NCBI GenBank assembly: GCA_900319195.1
Contig: ONNL01000092.1
Location: 1-16,301, forward strand
DNA length: 16,301 nt
Reading direction: 5' to 3'
Source: an uncultured Ruminococcus sp.
GTDB taxonomy: Bacteria; Bacillota; Clostridia; Oscillospirales; Ruminococcaceae
In this document: in pieces, positions 6,365 through 14,512 of the stretch
Layout of the letters: the number at the start of each line of letters is the position of its first letter
Position numbering within the stretch: the stretch's first letter is position 1
Translations under genes and position numbers: made by a program
Notes under the pieces: generated by a model
What the model was told of the DNA's origin: nothing
The model's database searches: none
What the model saw: only the letters and a program-made list of their open reading frames with translations

Positions 6365-7315
6365 ATGTTTATAGGTTTCAGTGAAGCTGAGACGTTCCTC
6401 AGAAATTGTGAGGACGCAGTTATAATCACTCACCAGAATCCCGACGGAGACTGCATCGGTGCAGGCTTCGGTCTTAAAGACATTCTCGATTCGCTCGGCA
6501 AGAGAAGCCGTGTGGTATGCTCTGACGAGTTCCCAAAAAGGTACGATTTTCTGACAAATACAGGCTGCGGTGAGGACTTCGAGCCGAAGTCGATAATCGC
6601 TGTTGACGTTGCCGATACAAAGCTCATGGGCAAATATAAGGAGATATACGGCGATAAGGTGCAGCTCTGCATTGACCACCACATCTCCAACAAGGACTAC
6701 GCTCAGCAGACCTTGCTCAGAGGAAACGCTACAGCAGCCTGCGAGGTCATCTACGACCTTGCACTCTACATGAAGCTGCAAATATCCCGCCACTGTGCAA
6801 TGTGCCTGTATACAGGGATCGCAACGGACTCTGGCTGCTTCAAGTACGACTGCACCACTCCGCGTGCTCATGAGATAGCTGCTGAGATGATGAAGCGCTT
6901 CGACATCAACTTTGCAAGGATAAACAGGTATATGTTCGATGTGAAGTCTGTCGGCAGGATCCGCCTTGAAACCAAGGTAAACGCTCTCATGGAGAGCTAT
7001 CTCGACGGAAAGCTCACTATCGCAGCCGTAACTCAGGACATGATGAAGGAAATGGGCGTCAGCATAGACGAGCTCGAGGGCTTTGCTCCGCTCACGATAC
7101 AGCTTGAGGACACCGAGGTAGGCATTCTGCTCAGACAGCGCGAGGACGGCGTTTTCAAATGCTCCTTCCGCTCAGCGAATGACGTTAACGTCTCGGAGAT
7201 ATGCCAGACACTCGGCGGCGGCGGTCACGCAAAGGCGGCAGGCTGCACAGTAAGCGGCACTCTCGACGAGGCAAAGCAGCTTCTTGTTGAAACTGTAAGG
7301 AAGGCGCTCGGATGA
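6365..7315 (+). CDS. nrnA: Bifunctional oligoribonuclease / pAp phosphatase NrnA (DHH/DHHA1)
   Basis: NrnA degrades very short RNA (nanoRNA) from the 5' or 3' end and dephosphorylates pAp to AMP. The 316-residue protein has the DHH phosphoesterase metal-binding motifs: H23 and NPDGDCIGAG (25-34), DVAD (81-84), IDHH with DHH at 104-106, and TDSG with D155. The C-terminal DHHA1 substrate-binding domain contains GGGGHAKAAG (284-293). All expected metal ligands appear present. AAGGAGG (6349-6355) lies 9 bases before ATG 6365. The stop overlaps the truB start by 4 bases (ATGA). A DHH gene between rbfA and truB is common in Clostridia, linking RNA turnover to ribosome production. Confidence 0.93.
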   Translation: MFIGFSEAETFLRNCEDAVIITHQNPDGDCIGAGFGLKDILDSLGKRSRVVCSDEFPKRYDFLTNTGCGEDFEPKSIIAVDVADTKLMGKYKEIYGDKVQLCIDHHISNKDYAQQTLLRGNATAACEVIYDLALYMKLQISRHCAMCLYTGIATDSGCFKYDCTTPRAHEIAAEMMKRFDINFARINRYMFDVKSVGRIRLETKVNALMESYLDGKLTIAAVTQDMMKEMGVSIDELEGFAPLTIQLEDTEVGILLRQREDGVFKCSFRSANDVNVSEICQTLGGGGHAKAAGCTVSGTLDEAKQLLVETVRKALG

Positions 7316-8205
7316 ACGGTATCCTCTGCGTAAACAAGCCGCAGGACTTCACATCATTCGACGTTGTTGCAAAGCTCAGGGGCATTCTCCGTGAGAGAAG
7401 GCTCGGTCACGGCGGCACTCTCGACCCTATGGCTACGGGAGTTCTCCCCGTTTTTATCGGCAGGGCGGCAAGGGTGAGCGACATTCTCCCCGACAGCACA
7501 AAGGCATACCGCGCAGGCTTTCGTCTCGGCTGCACCTCAGACACTCAAGACGTATGGGGCAAGGTCTCGGAGGTCTCCGACAAGGCTGTGTCCCGCACGG
7601 AGCTGCTTGACGTGATACCCGAATTCACGGGAATGATAAAGCAGATACCGCCCATGTACTCCGCAGTGCAGGTAAACGGTCAGCGTCTTTACGACCTCGC
7701 CCGTCAGGGTATAGAGGTCGAGCGCAAACCGCGTGATGCCGAGATTTTCGCGCTCACGCTCACGGACTACGACGAGGACACCCGTGAGGGCACTCTCGAA
7801 ATAGACTGCGGCAAGGGCACCTACATCAGAACACTTATCAGCGACATCGGTGAAAGGCTCGGCTGCGGAGGGATAATGACATCGCTCGTGAGAACGCGCT
7901 CGTGCGGATTTTCACTCAGCGAGTGCTGCACCTTTGAACAGATAACAGCGGCAAGGGACAACGGTACCCTTGATGAGCTGATAGTGCCTGTGGGAAGGCT
8001 TTTTACGTCGCTCCCTCAGCTCAGGCTCAACGAGGCACAGACGAGAATGTACAGAAATGGCGTAAAGCTCGACCTTGCGCGGCTCAGAGGCATAAAGCAG
8101 GGAGCGGAGCAGTACGCGGTAAACGGCTTCGACGGAAGCTTCATCGGCACAGCTCTGGCAGACTTTGAAAGCGGCGAGCTGCGCGTCGGAAAGAATCTGG
8201 GGTGA
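7312..8205 (+). CDS. truB: tRNA pseudouridine(55) synthase TruB
   Basis: TruB converts U55 in the T-loop of tRNAs to pseudouridine. The 297-residue length matches the family. The opening GILCVNKPQDFTSFDVV and the catalytic motif GHGGTLDPMATGVLPV are clear; D38 is the nucleophile. Later family blocks are YRAGFRLGCTSDTQD, IPPMYSAVQVNGQRLYDLAR and the YIRTLISDIG segment. A small C-terminal TruB domain ends the protein. The start overlaps nrnA by ATGA and has AAGGAAGG (7297-7304) 7 bases upstream. ribF starts 4 bases after its stop. The truB-ribF pair is a very widespread bacterial neighbourhood. Confidence 0.96.
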   Translation: MNGILCVNKPQDFTSFDVVAKLRGILRERRLGHGGTLDPMATGVLPVFIGRAARVSDILPDSTKAYRAGFRLGCTSDTQDVWGKVSEVSDKAVSRTELLDVIPEFTGMIKQIPPMYSAVQVNGQRLYDLARQGIEVERKPRDAEIFALTLTDYDEDTREGTLEIDCGKGTYIRTLISDIGERLGCGGIMTSLVRTRSCGFSLSECCTFEQITAARDNGTLDELIVPVGRLFTSLPQLRLNEAQTRMYRNGVKLDLARLRGIKQGAEQYAVNGFDGSFIGTALADFESGELRVGKNLG

Positions 8206-8209
8206 GGCT

Positions 8210-9082
8210 ATGGAAACGGCAAAAACAGCAGTCGCGCTCGGTCTTTTCGACGGAGTTCACCTCGGACACCGCGCTGTCCTGAAACTTGCCTGTGGTCAGC
8301 GCAAAAACGGACTTATCCCCGCAGTTTTCACCTTTGAGCCGCAGAGCGTTTCGTACAAAACAGGCGGCGCTCAGGGATTCATCTACGGTCGGCAGTATAA
8401 GCACAGGCTGCTGGATAAATGCGGCATAGAGCGCATACTCTCCCCCGAGTTTGAAAAGCTGAGAACGCTTTCGGGCGAGGAATTTGCGGAAACGGTGCTG
8501 AAGCAGCAGTTCAACGCGGCATTCGTATGCTGCGGACGTGATTTCCGCTTCGGAAAAAATGCCTCGTGCGGCACGGAAGAGCTTGCGGAGATATGCGGTT
8601 GGCTCGGGATAGAGGTACAGACAGCGGAGGACGTTGTCTGCGACGGTGAGAATATCTCCTCGCGGCGCATACGCACACTTATAAATGAGGGCAATATCCG
8701 CAGGGCTAACGAGCTTCTCGGTGAGCCGTATACTCTTTCGGGAGAGGTCGTGGACGGAAACCGCATCGGGCGGACTATCGACTTCCCGACAGCAAATCAG
8801 AACTTTCTCAGCGGTCAGCTCGTACTCCGCTACGGAGTATACAAGACCGTGACCTGCATAGACGGGACACGCTTCCCGTCCGTCACAAACGTCGGTGTCA
8901 AGCCGACTATCAGCGGCACACGCGCTCCACTTGCGGAGACGCACATCATCGGCTTCAGCGGCAGTCTTTACGGCAGGACGATAGATGTATCATTCATCGA
9001 CTTTATTCGTCCCGAAAGGAGATTCGACTCCCTCGACGCGCTGAAAAAACAGATCCATGCCGATATATTGCAATGCTTATAA
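8210..9082 (+). CDS. ribF: Bifunctional riboflavin kinase / FAD synthetase RibF
   Basis: RibF phosphorylates riboflavin to FMN and adenylylates FMN to FAD. From ATG 8210 the protein has 290 residues, slightly short (family about 305-315). The N-terminal nucleotidyltransferase domain has GLFDGVHLGH (11-20) and SSRRIR (150-155). The usual TFEPHP is TFEPQS here (41-46). The C-terminal kinase domain has FPTANQ with T194/N196, RYGVYKT, NVGVKPT and AETHI with the probable catalytic E243. GGGG and GAGG at 8199-8207 serve as ribosome binding site, overlapping the truB stop. An in-frame TTG at 8165 within truB would add 15 unfamily-like residues, so it is rejected. No FMN riboswitch is seen upstream; expression follows the operon promoter. 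Confidence 0.93.
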   Translation: METAKTAVALGLFDGVHLGHRAVLKLACGQRKNGLIPAVFTFEPQSVSYKTGGAQGFIYGRQYKHRLLDKCGIERILSPEFEKLRTLSGEEFAETVLKQQFNAAFVCCGRDFRFGKNASCGTEELAEICGWLGIEVQTAEDVVCDGENISSRRIRTLINEGNIRRANELLGEPYTLSGEVVDGNRIGRTIDFPTANQNFLSGQLVLRYGVYKTVTCIDGTRFPSVTNVGVKPTISGTRAPLAETHIIGFSGSLYGRTIDVSFIDFIRPERRFDSLDALKKQIHADILQCL

Positions 9083-9101
9083 GACAGATAACAAGCTGTC
9101 T
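9082..9101 (+). terminator. Weak hairpin after ribF, possible operon end
   Basis: AGACAG (9082-9087) pairs with CTGTCT (9096-9101) around an 8-base loop, starting at the last base of the ribF stop. The following bases are GAAATAACTCTTTT, so the T-run is displaced by about 8 bases. It may be an inefficient or factor-dependent terminator; some readthrough into the ABC genes is possible. Confidence 0.3.
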
Positions 9102-9124
9102 GAAATAACTCTTTTAATATTCTT

Positions 9125-9184
9125 GCTGTGTTCACAGCGCTGTCACATAAAAGCGATATTATTATAAAAGCTTTTGTGTGAACA
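9125..9184. promoter_or_regulatory. Cluster of inverted repeats around the ABC-operon promoter (candidate operators)
   Basis: Several dyads overlap here. GCTGTG-TT-CACAGC is at 9125-9138. The perfect 10-bp palindrome ACAGCGCTGT is at 9134-9143. TGTTCACA at 9129-9136 is exactly inverted at 9177-9184 (TGTGAACA). CACATAAAAGC (9144-9154) pairs with GCTTTTGTGTG (9170-9180) with one G-T. They bracket the -35 and -10 hexamers, as repressor sites do. The dyad at 9144-9180 would also fold as a partial RNA hairpin if transcription began upstream. Regulator unknown. Confidence 0.45.
9140..9168 (+). promoter_or_regulatory. Probable sigma-A promoter of the ABC transporter operon
   Basis: CTGTCA (9140-9145) as -35 and TATAAA (9163-9168) as -10 are separated by 17 bases; TATTAT at 9157-9162 is an alternative -10 without a good partner. 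Start would be near 9175, giving a leader of about 28 bases with the ribosome binding site AAGGAGG at 9186-9192. Confidence 0.5.
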
Positions 9185-9202
9185 GAAGGAGGAAAAATTC
9201 AA

Positions 9203-10276
9203 ATGATAGAGGTCAAGAACCTTACCAAGAAATACGGCGACCACGAAGCCGTAAAGGGAATCAGCTTCACGGTCAATGAGGGCGAGATACTCGGATTCCT
9301 CGGACCCAACGGTGCGGGCAAGTCAACGACGATGAATATGCTCACAGGCTATATTTCCTCAACCTCGGGACAGATACTCATAAACGGTACCGACATTCTC
9401 GAGGACCCGAAGAAAGCAAAGTCAAACATAGGCTATCTTCCCGAGATACCGCCTGTTTACGTGGATATGACAGTTGACGGCTATCTCAACTTCATGTATG
9501 ACCTGAAAAAATGCAGACTTCCGAGAAAGGCACACCTCAATGATGTGTGCAGCCTCACAAAAATATCAGACGTCAGAAACCGTCTTATCCGCAATCTCTC
9601 GAAGGGCTATCGCCAGAGAGTAGGTCTTGCACAGGCACTTATCAACAATCCGCCCGTGCTTATCCTTGATGAGCCAACAGTTGGTCTCGACCCGAATCAG
9701 ATAATCGAGATAAGAACACTTATCAAGAAGCTCGGCAAAAAGCACACGATAATCCTCTCCTCACACATACTCCCCGAAATTCAGGCTGTATGCGACAGGA
9801 TAATCATTATAAACAAGGGTGAGGTCGCAGCAGACGGTACTGCTGACGAGATAGCAAAGAACCTCACAAATGAGCACAAGATGACGATACGCATCGAGGG
9901 TTCGACACGCACCGCCGCTGACAGAGACACCATCACGGACGCTATCCGCGCACTTGATCACATCAAGTATGTCCGCGCTGATATGGAGCGCGAAAAGGGC
10001 ATTTACGACTATGATGTGGAATCTGACGGAACCACGGACGTAAGACGCGACATCAACGCTCTCTGCCGCAGGAATAACTGGAATATCCTCCAGCTCCAGC
10101 TCTCAGACCTCACGCTTGAGGACATCTTCCTCAAGATAACAATGGGCGAATCCGTTACAGGTGATAAGAACGGAAATGGCTCAAACGTCAACATAGAATT
10201 TGAAAACGGCGAGGCTGTCCTCGAAAATGATACAGCAGAGACAGACACTCAGAACGATAACGGAGGTGAGCAGTAA
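9203..10276 (+). CDS. ABC transporter ATP-binding protein (GldA-like)
   Basis: This 357-residue cytoplasmic ATPase powers an ABC-2 transporter. It has Walker A GPNGAGKST (34-42), a variant signature LSKGYRQR (132-139), Walker B VLILDEP with D156/E157, and the switch His in SSHIL (H188). A C-terminal domain of about 100 residues, ending near LTLEDIFLKITMGE, is of the kind seen in ABC-2 drug/Gld-type ATPases. The last 40 or so residues are a low-complexity acidic/Asn tail. AAGGAGG (9186-9192) lies 10 bases from the ATG. The stop overlaps the permease start by one base (TAATG). The gene set ATPase, GldF-type permease and GldG-type auxiliary protein mirrors GldAFG of Bacteroidetes; gliding is not implied in this host. 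Substrate and direction are unknown. Confidence 0.9.
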   Translation: MIEVKNLTKKYGDHEAVKGISFTVNEGEILGFLGPNGAGKSTTMNMLTGYISSTSGQILINGTDILEDPKKAKSNIGYLPEIPPVYVDMTVDGYLNFMYDLKKCRLPRKAHLNDVCSLTKISDVRNRLIRNLSKGYRQRVGLAQALINNPPVLILDEPTVGLDPNQIIEIRTLIKKLGKKHTIILSSHILPEIQAVCDRIIIINKGEVAADGTADEIAKNLTNEHKMTIRIEGSTRTAADRDTITDAIRALDHIKYVRADMEREKGIYDYDVESDGTTDVRRDINALCRRNNWNILQLQLSDLTLEDIFLKITMGESVTGDKNGNGSNVNIEFENGEAVLENDTAETDTQNDNGGEQ

Positions 10277-10980
10277 TGGGTGCTATATACAGACGTGAGA
10301 TAGGCGCCTACTTTACCTCGGGCGTTGCATATGTATTCCTTACGGTATTCTATCTGCTCTCGGGAGTATTCTTCTATAATCAGGTTCTTCTCTCGGGATA
10401 TACGGATACCTCACCTATGTTCAGCTCGATGTTCATTATCGTGCTGTTCCTCATACCTATCCTTACGATGAGACTTCTGAGTGAGGAAAAGAAAAACAGG
10501 ACCGACCAGGGACTTCTCACAGCGCCCATAAGCCTGTGGAGCATAGTCCTCGGAAAATACTTTGCCGCTCTCACGCTTTTCATCGTTGCAGAGAGCATAG
10601 TATTCGTATATGCGATGATACTCAGCTACCTCGGAACAGTTGTATGGGCTTCACTGCTCGGCAACTACTTCGCAATGCTCATTCTCGGCGCAGCTTTCAT
10701 AGCTATCGGCGTTTTCATCTCATCTCTCACAGAGAACCAGATGACCTCTGCCGTTATCAGCATGGTAGTGCTCTTCTTCCTCTATCTCTTCGATTCGATA
10801 ACCAATAACCTCCAGAACGAGACAATAAAGAAGATGATCGCTTCACTTTCATTCTATACGAAATATATCGAGTTTACTCAGGGTGTATTCAACCTTACGA
10901 GTGTTCTCTTCTACCTCAGCACAGCATTCCTCTTCAACTTCTTCACAGTAAGAGTTTTAGAGAAGAGACGCTGGGGCTGA
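10276..10980 (+). CDS. ABC-2 type permease (GldF-like)
   Basis: A 234-residue integral membrane protein with about six helices: near 16-34, 49-67, 93-117, 128-150, 157-172 and 206-225. After helix 2 it carries the characteristic cytoplasmic motif TMRLLSEEKKNRTDQGLLTAP (64-84), seen in GldF/ABC-2 permeases, where it likely meets the ATPase. The N-terminus IYRREIGAYFTSGVAYVF is also typical. It starts at the overlapping TAATG with the ATPase, preceded by GGAGGTG (10262-10268). It is probably a homodimer, since no second permease is encoded. The auxiliary GldG-like gene follows after 26 bases. Confidence 0.9.
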   Translation: MGAIYRREIGAYFTSGVAYVFLTVFYLLSGVFFYNQVLLSGYTDTSPMFSSMFIIVLFLIPILTMRLLSEEKKNRTDQGLLTAPISLWSIVLGKYFAALTLFIVAESIVFVYAMILSYLGTVVWASLLGNYFAMLILGAAFIAIGVFISSLTENQMTSAVISMVVLFFLYLFDSITNNLQNETIKKMIASLSFYTKYIEFTQGVFNLTSVLFYLSTAFLFNFFTVRVLEKRRWG

Positions 10981-11006
10981 TACAGGAGAAAGGAAGGTAA
11001 TTACCG

Positions 11007-12623
11007 ATGAGTAAAGAAATAAAAGATATGAACAGCACCATTGCAGACAGAGAGACCTCGGGCGCTGTAAAGAATGCACACAGAAAGCTTAAATACGGCT
11101 CGATGTCGCTCGTTGTGCTCGCACTTGTTATAGTTGCTGTCGTTCTCATAAATATCATGGCAGGCTATATGGCAAAGCGCACGCCCATGAAGATAGACCT
11201 CACGCAAGACAAGCGCTATGAGCTGAGCGACGAGACTATTGACTATCTCAAGAACAAGCTCGACAAGGAAGTAAATATACTCGTTACCTGCCCGAAGGAG
11301 AACTTCGCTGCTATCGGCTATCAGATGGAGCAGTATTATTATCAGCAGTCCTACGGTCAGTATAAGCTTGACTGCCCGTTTGACATGATACCCGTCATCC
11401 TCGATAAATACACAATGTACGCAAATCAGGGCGAGGGCAAGATAAACGTAAGCTACGTTGACCTCAACAAGAACCCCGATGCTACCAAGAAGTATGCGAA
11501 GAACTATTCGGGTGATTTCGAGGCAGAGAGCATTATCGTAAGCTCGGGCGACCGCGTAAGAGTTATCTCTCAGGCTGACGTATACTCGATGATAACCTTT
11601 GACCAGTCGAATAAGTCTACTCCCTCAATGGTTTTCGCAGGCGAGAGCAAGATAACCTCTGAGATAATGAACGTCACAGACGCTCACCCCGTTAAAGTTG
11701 CATTTGCTTCGACTCTTAACGGTCAGCCGATATACAACGAGGTATTTGAATCGACATACGGCTGTGTATCAGGTCTCAGAGACCAGCTTCTCACAAAGAA
11801 CGGCTATATCTGCACAGAAATAGACCTCGCGTCAGATGACCTCAGCCCCGATGACTATGACATGATAGTTCTCCCCATGCCCAATGTTGATTTTGATAAG
11901 GCAATAATAGAAAAGCTCTCCGACTTCCTCTACAACAGCGAGGATTACGGCAAGAACCTCCTCTATATCCCCGATTTCACGACAACGGGTCTTTCCAATA
12001 TCGACGAATTCCTCGCTGACTGGAGCATTGAGGTAACAAATGACCTCGTTGCAGATCAGGAAAAATATATGCAGGACAACAGCGGCTATCCGCTCTACAA
12101 CGTACTTTCAAAGCCCGTATCGAGCGACGAATACACAGGCTTCAAGGACGGCGCACAGTTCGTTTCGCCCTATACCTGCCAGCTCAAGGCTCTCACAAAG
12201 AACAGCGAGGCGGTAACACAGTCTGTTATCCAGTCCTACGACTCCGCTGTAAGCACCGACACTGACGGAAATCAGGCAGACGCAGGCGTTATGGACCTCG
12301 GTATCGTTTCAAAGAAGGAAACAGCAGTTGGTACAAGCATTTACACAAGCCACGTTTTCGTACTCGGAAGTGCTATCTCGACATCAAGCTCGATACTCGC
12401 GCAGACAAGACTTTACGACAACACCTCTATCCTTCTGAAAATACTCAACACAATGACAGGCAAGGACGACGGTGTTATCATCTCCGATAAGGCTTTGCAG
12501 ACTGCCACTATCGCTCCGAGCGCAAGTCAGGCAAAGGTACTCAAGAACGTTGTTATCTGGATAATTCCTGCCATAGTCGTTCTCATCGGCGGATATGTAC
12601 TGTTAAGGAGAAAAAATAAGTAA
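11007..12623 (+). CDS. GldG-like ABC transporter auxiliary protein
   Basis: This 538-residue protein has one membrane helix near each end (about 33-54 and 512-532) with a large middle domain that should lie outside the cytoplasmic membrane. The segment KRTPMKIDLTQDKRYELSDETIDYL, just after helix 1, is the GldG/ABC_transp_aux opening (typically 'DLTxxxxYTLSxxT'), followed by a domain reading VNILVTCPKENF. Later parts contain DLSPDDYDMIVLPMPN and repeated Ser/Thr stretches. The C-terminus is RRKNK, presumably cytoplasmic. AGGAAGG (10991-10997) precedes ATG 11007 by about 9 bases. Stop and next start overlap as TAATG. The family's biochemical role is not known; location says it works with the ATPase and permease. 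The middle is divergent enough that the family call rests mainly on the N-terminus and context. Confidence 0.82.
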   Translation: MSKEIKDMNSTIADRETSGAVKNAHRKLKYGSMSLVVLALVIVAVVLINIMAGYMAKRTPMKIDLTQDKRYELSDETIDYLKNKLDKEVNILVTCPKENFAAIGYQMEQYYYQQSYGQYKLDCPFDMIPVILDKYTMYANQGEGKINVSYVDLNKNPDATKKYAKNYSGDFEAESIIVSSGDRVRVISQADVYSMITFDQSNKSTPSMVFAGESKITSEIMNVTDAHPVKVAFASTLNGQPIYNEVFESTYGCVSGLRDQLLTKNGYICTEIDLASDDLSPDDYDMIVLPMPNVDFDKAIIEKLSDFLYNSEDYGKNLLYIPDFTTTGLSNIDEFLADWSIEVTNDLVADQEKYMQDNSGYPLYNVLSKPVSSDEYTGFKDGAQFVSPYTCQLKALTKNSEAVTQSVIQSYDSAVSTDTDGNQADAGVMDLGIVSKKETAVGTSIYTSHVFVLGSAISTSSSILAQTRLYDNTSILLKILNTMTGKDDGVIISDKALQTATIAPSASQAKVLKNVVIWIIPAIVVLIGGYVLLRRKNK

Positions 12624-14167
12624 TGAAAAAACAAACAGGCGGCATTATTGCACTCTGTGCGGCGGTACTCCTTCTCGGAGGAGGAGTCGTCGCTCTTAAA
12701 ATGACAGACCCCGATAAAAACAAGGATAACGGCACATCATCGGGAAGTGAAGTGACCACCTCGGCGGAGGGCTCGGGTATCATACTTGTTGATGATTCGG
12801 CAGAGCTCCCCACAGGGACAGCCGCTTCAGAAACTCATACCGACGGCGTTATCAGCACTGTTGATGTAAAAAACAGCACCGATGAGTTCCACCTTGTAAT
12901 AAAGGATGAACCCTCATCAGATTCCGCGGCGACCTACACCTTTGCGGACTGCGAGGACCTGCCGCTCAACACCACGCTGATAGGCACTCTCGCAAACAAT
13001 GCAAACGAGCTGACCTCGGCTTCGGTCATTGAGGAAAACTGCACGGACTTCGAGAAATTCGGTCTCGGTGACTCCGCTATCTCGGTCAGGGTGACATATA
13101 AATCGGGCAACACAAGGACATTCTATGTCGGTGACGCAACTCCCGTAAACGCACAGACCTACCTCAGACTTGAGGGCAGCGATACGGTCTACACCGTAAA
13201 CACCTCGACCATAGCAAATTATAGCAAGACCTTCAACGATTTCATCGACCTTACACTGCTCGAAAAGCCTGCTGACGACGCTTATCCTATCATCAACAGC
13301 CTCCGCATAGAGCGAAAGGATATTGACTATGATATCCTCCTTGAATACAGCGGCGACGACGATAACAGCAGCGGCACATCGGCAACACACGTAATGGTCG
13401 AGCCGACAAAGGCTTATCTCACAGTTGAAAAGTCCACCGATATCACAACGGGTATGTTCGGACTCAGCGGCAGCGGCGTTTACGCTGTACGCTGCACTGA
13501 CGCGGACATTGCCTCGGCAGGACTCTCAGACCCGTTCTGCAAGGTCACAATGGCTTGCGACGACGGCAACACCTATGTCCTTCTGCTCAGCGAGAGCTTC
13601 AAGGACGACGGCGGCGACGAGGTCTGCTACGGTATGCTCGAGGGCAGCAACGTCATCTATACAATAAGCGCGGACAAGTCAAAGTGGATCTCTGTAACAC
13701 CTATCGACATTGCTTCAAGAATGATAATCGCGTCTTATGTATGGAATATCCCCGAGCTCAGCGTTACAGTCGGCACTGCAAAGACAGAGTTCAAGATAGA
13801 GGCTAAGGACGCTAATCTCGACAAGTCGTCGGCAAAGGCTGAGGACTTCAACGTCACAAAGAACGGCTCGGCATTCGACGCGGAGCGTTACAGACAGTTC
13901 TACGCATTCATACTCAAGGCTTACGGAGAGGAATTCGCACTCGACGCAGAGATACCCGATTCCGAACCTATGGCAGAGGTGAAATACACGGATTCATACG
14001 ACAATACTACCACCACGGTCTGCTTCTACGACTACTCGGCTATGACCGCTCTCATCACCATTAACGGCGAGGCGAAATATACCTGCACAAAGTCGTACGT
14101 ACAGACGCTTATCGACAACTTCAACAAGCTTGATACAAACGAAGAATTTGTAACAACGTGGAAGTGA
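12623..14167 (+). CDS. DUF4340 domain membrane-anchored protein
   Basis: The 514-residue protein starts with a short basic N-terminus and a hydrophobic helix (about 7-26), then a Ser/Thr/Asp-rich linker, so it is probably a membrane-anchored extracellular protein. The DUF4340 pattern occurs twice. The first copy has FEKFGLGD, then an extended strand pair ending in YLRLEGSDTVYTV (about 142-195). The second has IASAGLSD, ending in GMLEGSNVIYTI (about 295-350). A third, looser copy may lie near the C-terminus (YTDSYDNTTTTVCFYDYS). AAGGAG (12605-12610) lies 12 bases before the ATG, which overlaps the previous stop. DUF4340 genes commonly accompany GldF/GldG-type transporters. No lipobox Cys is seen (LCAAVLLLGGGV contains C but not in the usual place). 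Confidence 0.85.
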   Translation: MKKQTGGIIALCAAVLLLGGGVVALKMTDPDKNKDNGTSSGSEVTTSAEGSGIILVDDSAELPTGTAASETHTDGVISTVDVKNSTDEFHLVIKDEPSSDSAATYTFADCEDLPLNTTLIGTLANNANELTSASVIEENCTDFEKFGLGDSAISVRVTYKSGNTRTFYVGDATPVNAQTYLRLEGSDTVYTVNTSTIANYSKTFNDFIDLTLLEKPADDAYPIINSLRIERKDIDYDILLEYSGDDDNSSGTSATHVMVEPTKAYLTVEKSTDITTGMFGLSGSGVYAVRCTDADIASAGLSDPFCKVTMACDDGNTYVLLLSESFKDDGGDEVCYGMLEGSNVIYTISADKSKWISVTPIDIASRMIIASYVWNIPELSVTVGTAKTEFKIEAKDANLDKSSAKAEDFNVTKNGSAFDAERYRQFYAFILKAYGEEFALDAEIPDSEPMAEVKYTDSYDNTTTTVCFYDYSAMTALITINGEAKYTCTKSYVQTLIDNFNKLDTNEEFVTTWK

Positions 14168-14186
14168 TCAGAAACGGAGGTTTGCA

Positions 14187-14468
14187 ATGAACGAAAAATT
14201 CTACACATACAAGGGTTATCCGCTCGTAAGGAACGGCAATACTATCTATTACGGATATATGTCCGACCCCTATGTCATCATGATACAGATACTCTCAACA
14301 GCAAAAAAGAACGACGCTGATGTGACCGATAAGGTAAGGATATATCAGATGTCCACAGACCCCGCTCTCAATCCGCTTGAGGCTATCGTAAAGAATTCCG
14401 AGCGCGAATGCGGACTCTATGAGGCACTTGATACCGCAAGCGTATGGCTCGAGAAGGCACTTGCATAA
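14187..14468 (+). CDS. Small conserved-looking hypothetical protein, last gene of the ABC operon
   Basis: A 93-residue cytoplasmic-looking protein. It opens with MNEKFYTYKGYPLVRNGNTI, rich in aromatic residues, followed by beta-prone segments (YYGYMSDPYVIMIQIL, DKVRIYQMS) and an apparently helical C-terminus (ECGLYEALDTASVWLEKAL). No signal peptide, membrane helix or known catalytic motif is visible. ACGGAGG (14174-14180) sits 6 bases before the ATG, 19 bases after the DUF4340 stop. A strong terminator begins 12 bases after its stop, so it is the final gene of this transcript. I believe similar small proteins occur in other Clostridia but cannot name a function. Confidence 0.85.
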   Translation: MNEKFYTYKGYPLVRNGNTIYYGYMSDPYVIMIQILSTAKKNDADVTDKVRIYQMSTDPALNPLEAIVKNSERECGLYEALDTASVWLEKALA

Positions 14469-14480
14469 CTGAATAAAAGG

Positions 14481-14512
14481 AAAGACTGTCGGGAGCTCCG
14501 ACAGTCTTTTTT
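14481..14512 (+). terminator. Strong rho-independent terminator of the ABC operon, possibly bidirectional
   Basis: AAAGACTGTCGG (14481-14492) and CCGACAGTCTTT (14498-14509) form a perfect 12-bp stem around a 5-base loop, followed by a T-run (TTTTTT, 14507-14512). Read on the minus strand, the stem is followed by a T/C-rich run (CCTTTTATTC), so it may also stop the convergent DUF3737 transcript. The 79 bases to that gene's stop show nothing else convincing. Confidence 0.92.

Noticed and set aside
8100..8210. FMN riboswitch upstream of ribF
   Set aside because: ribF starts 4 bases after truB, so there is no untranslated space for an aptamer.
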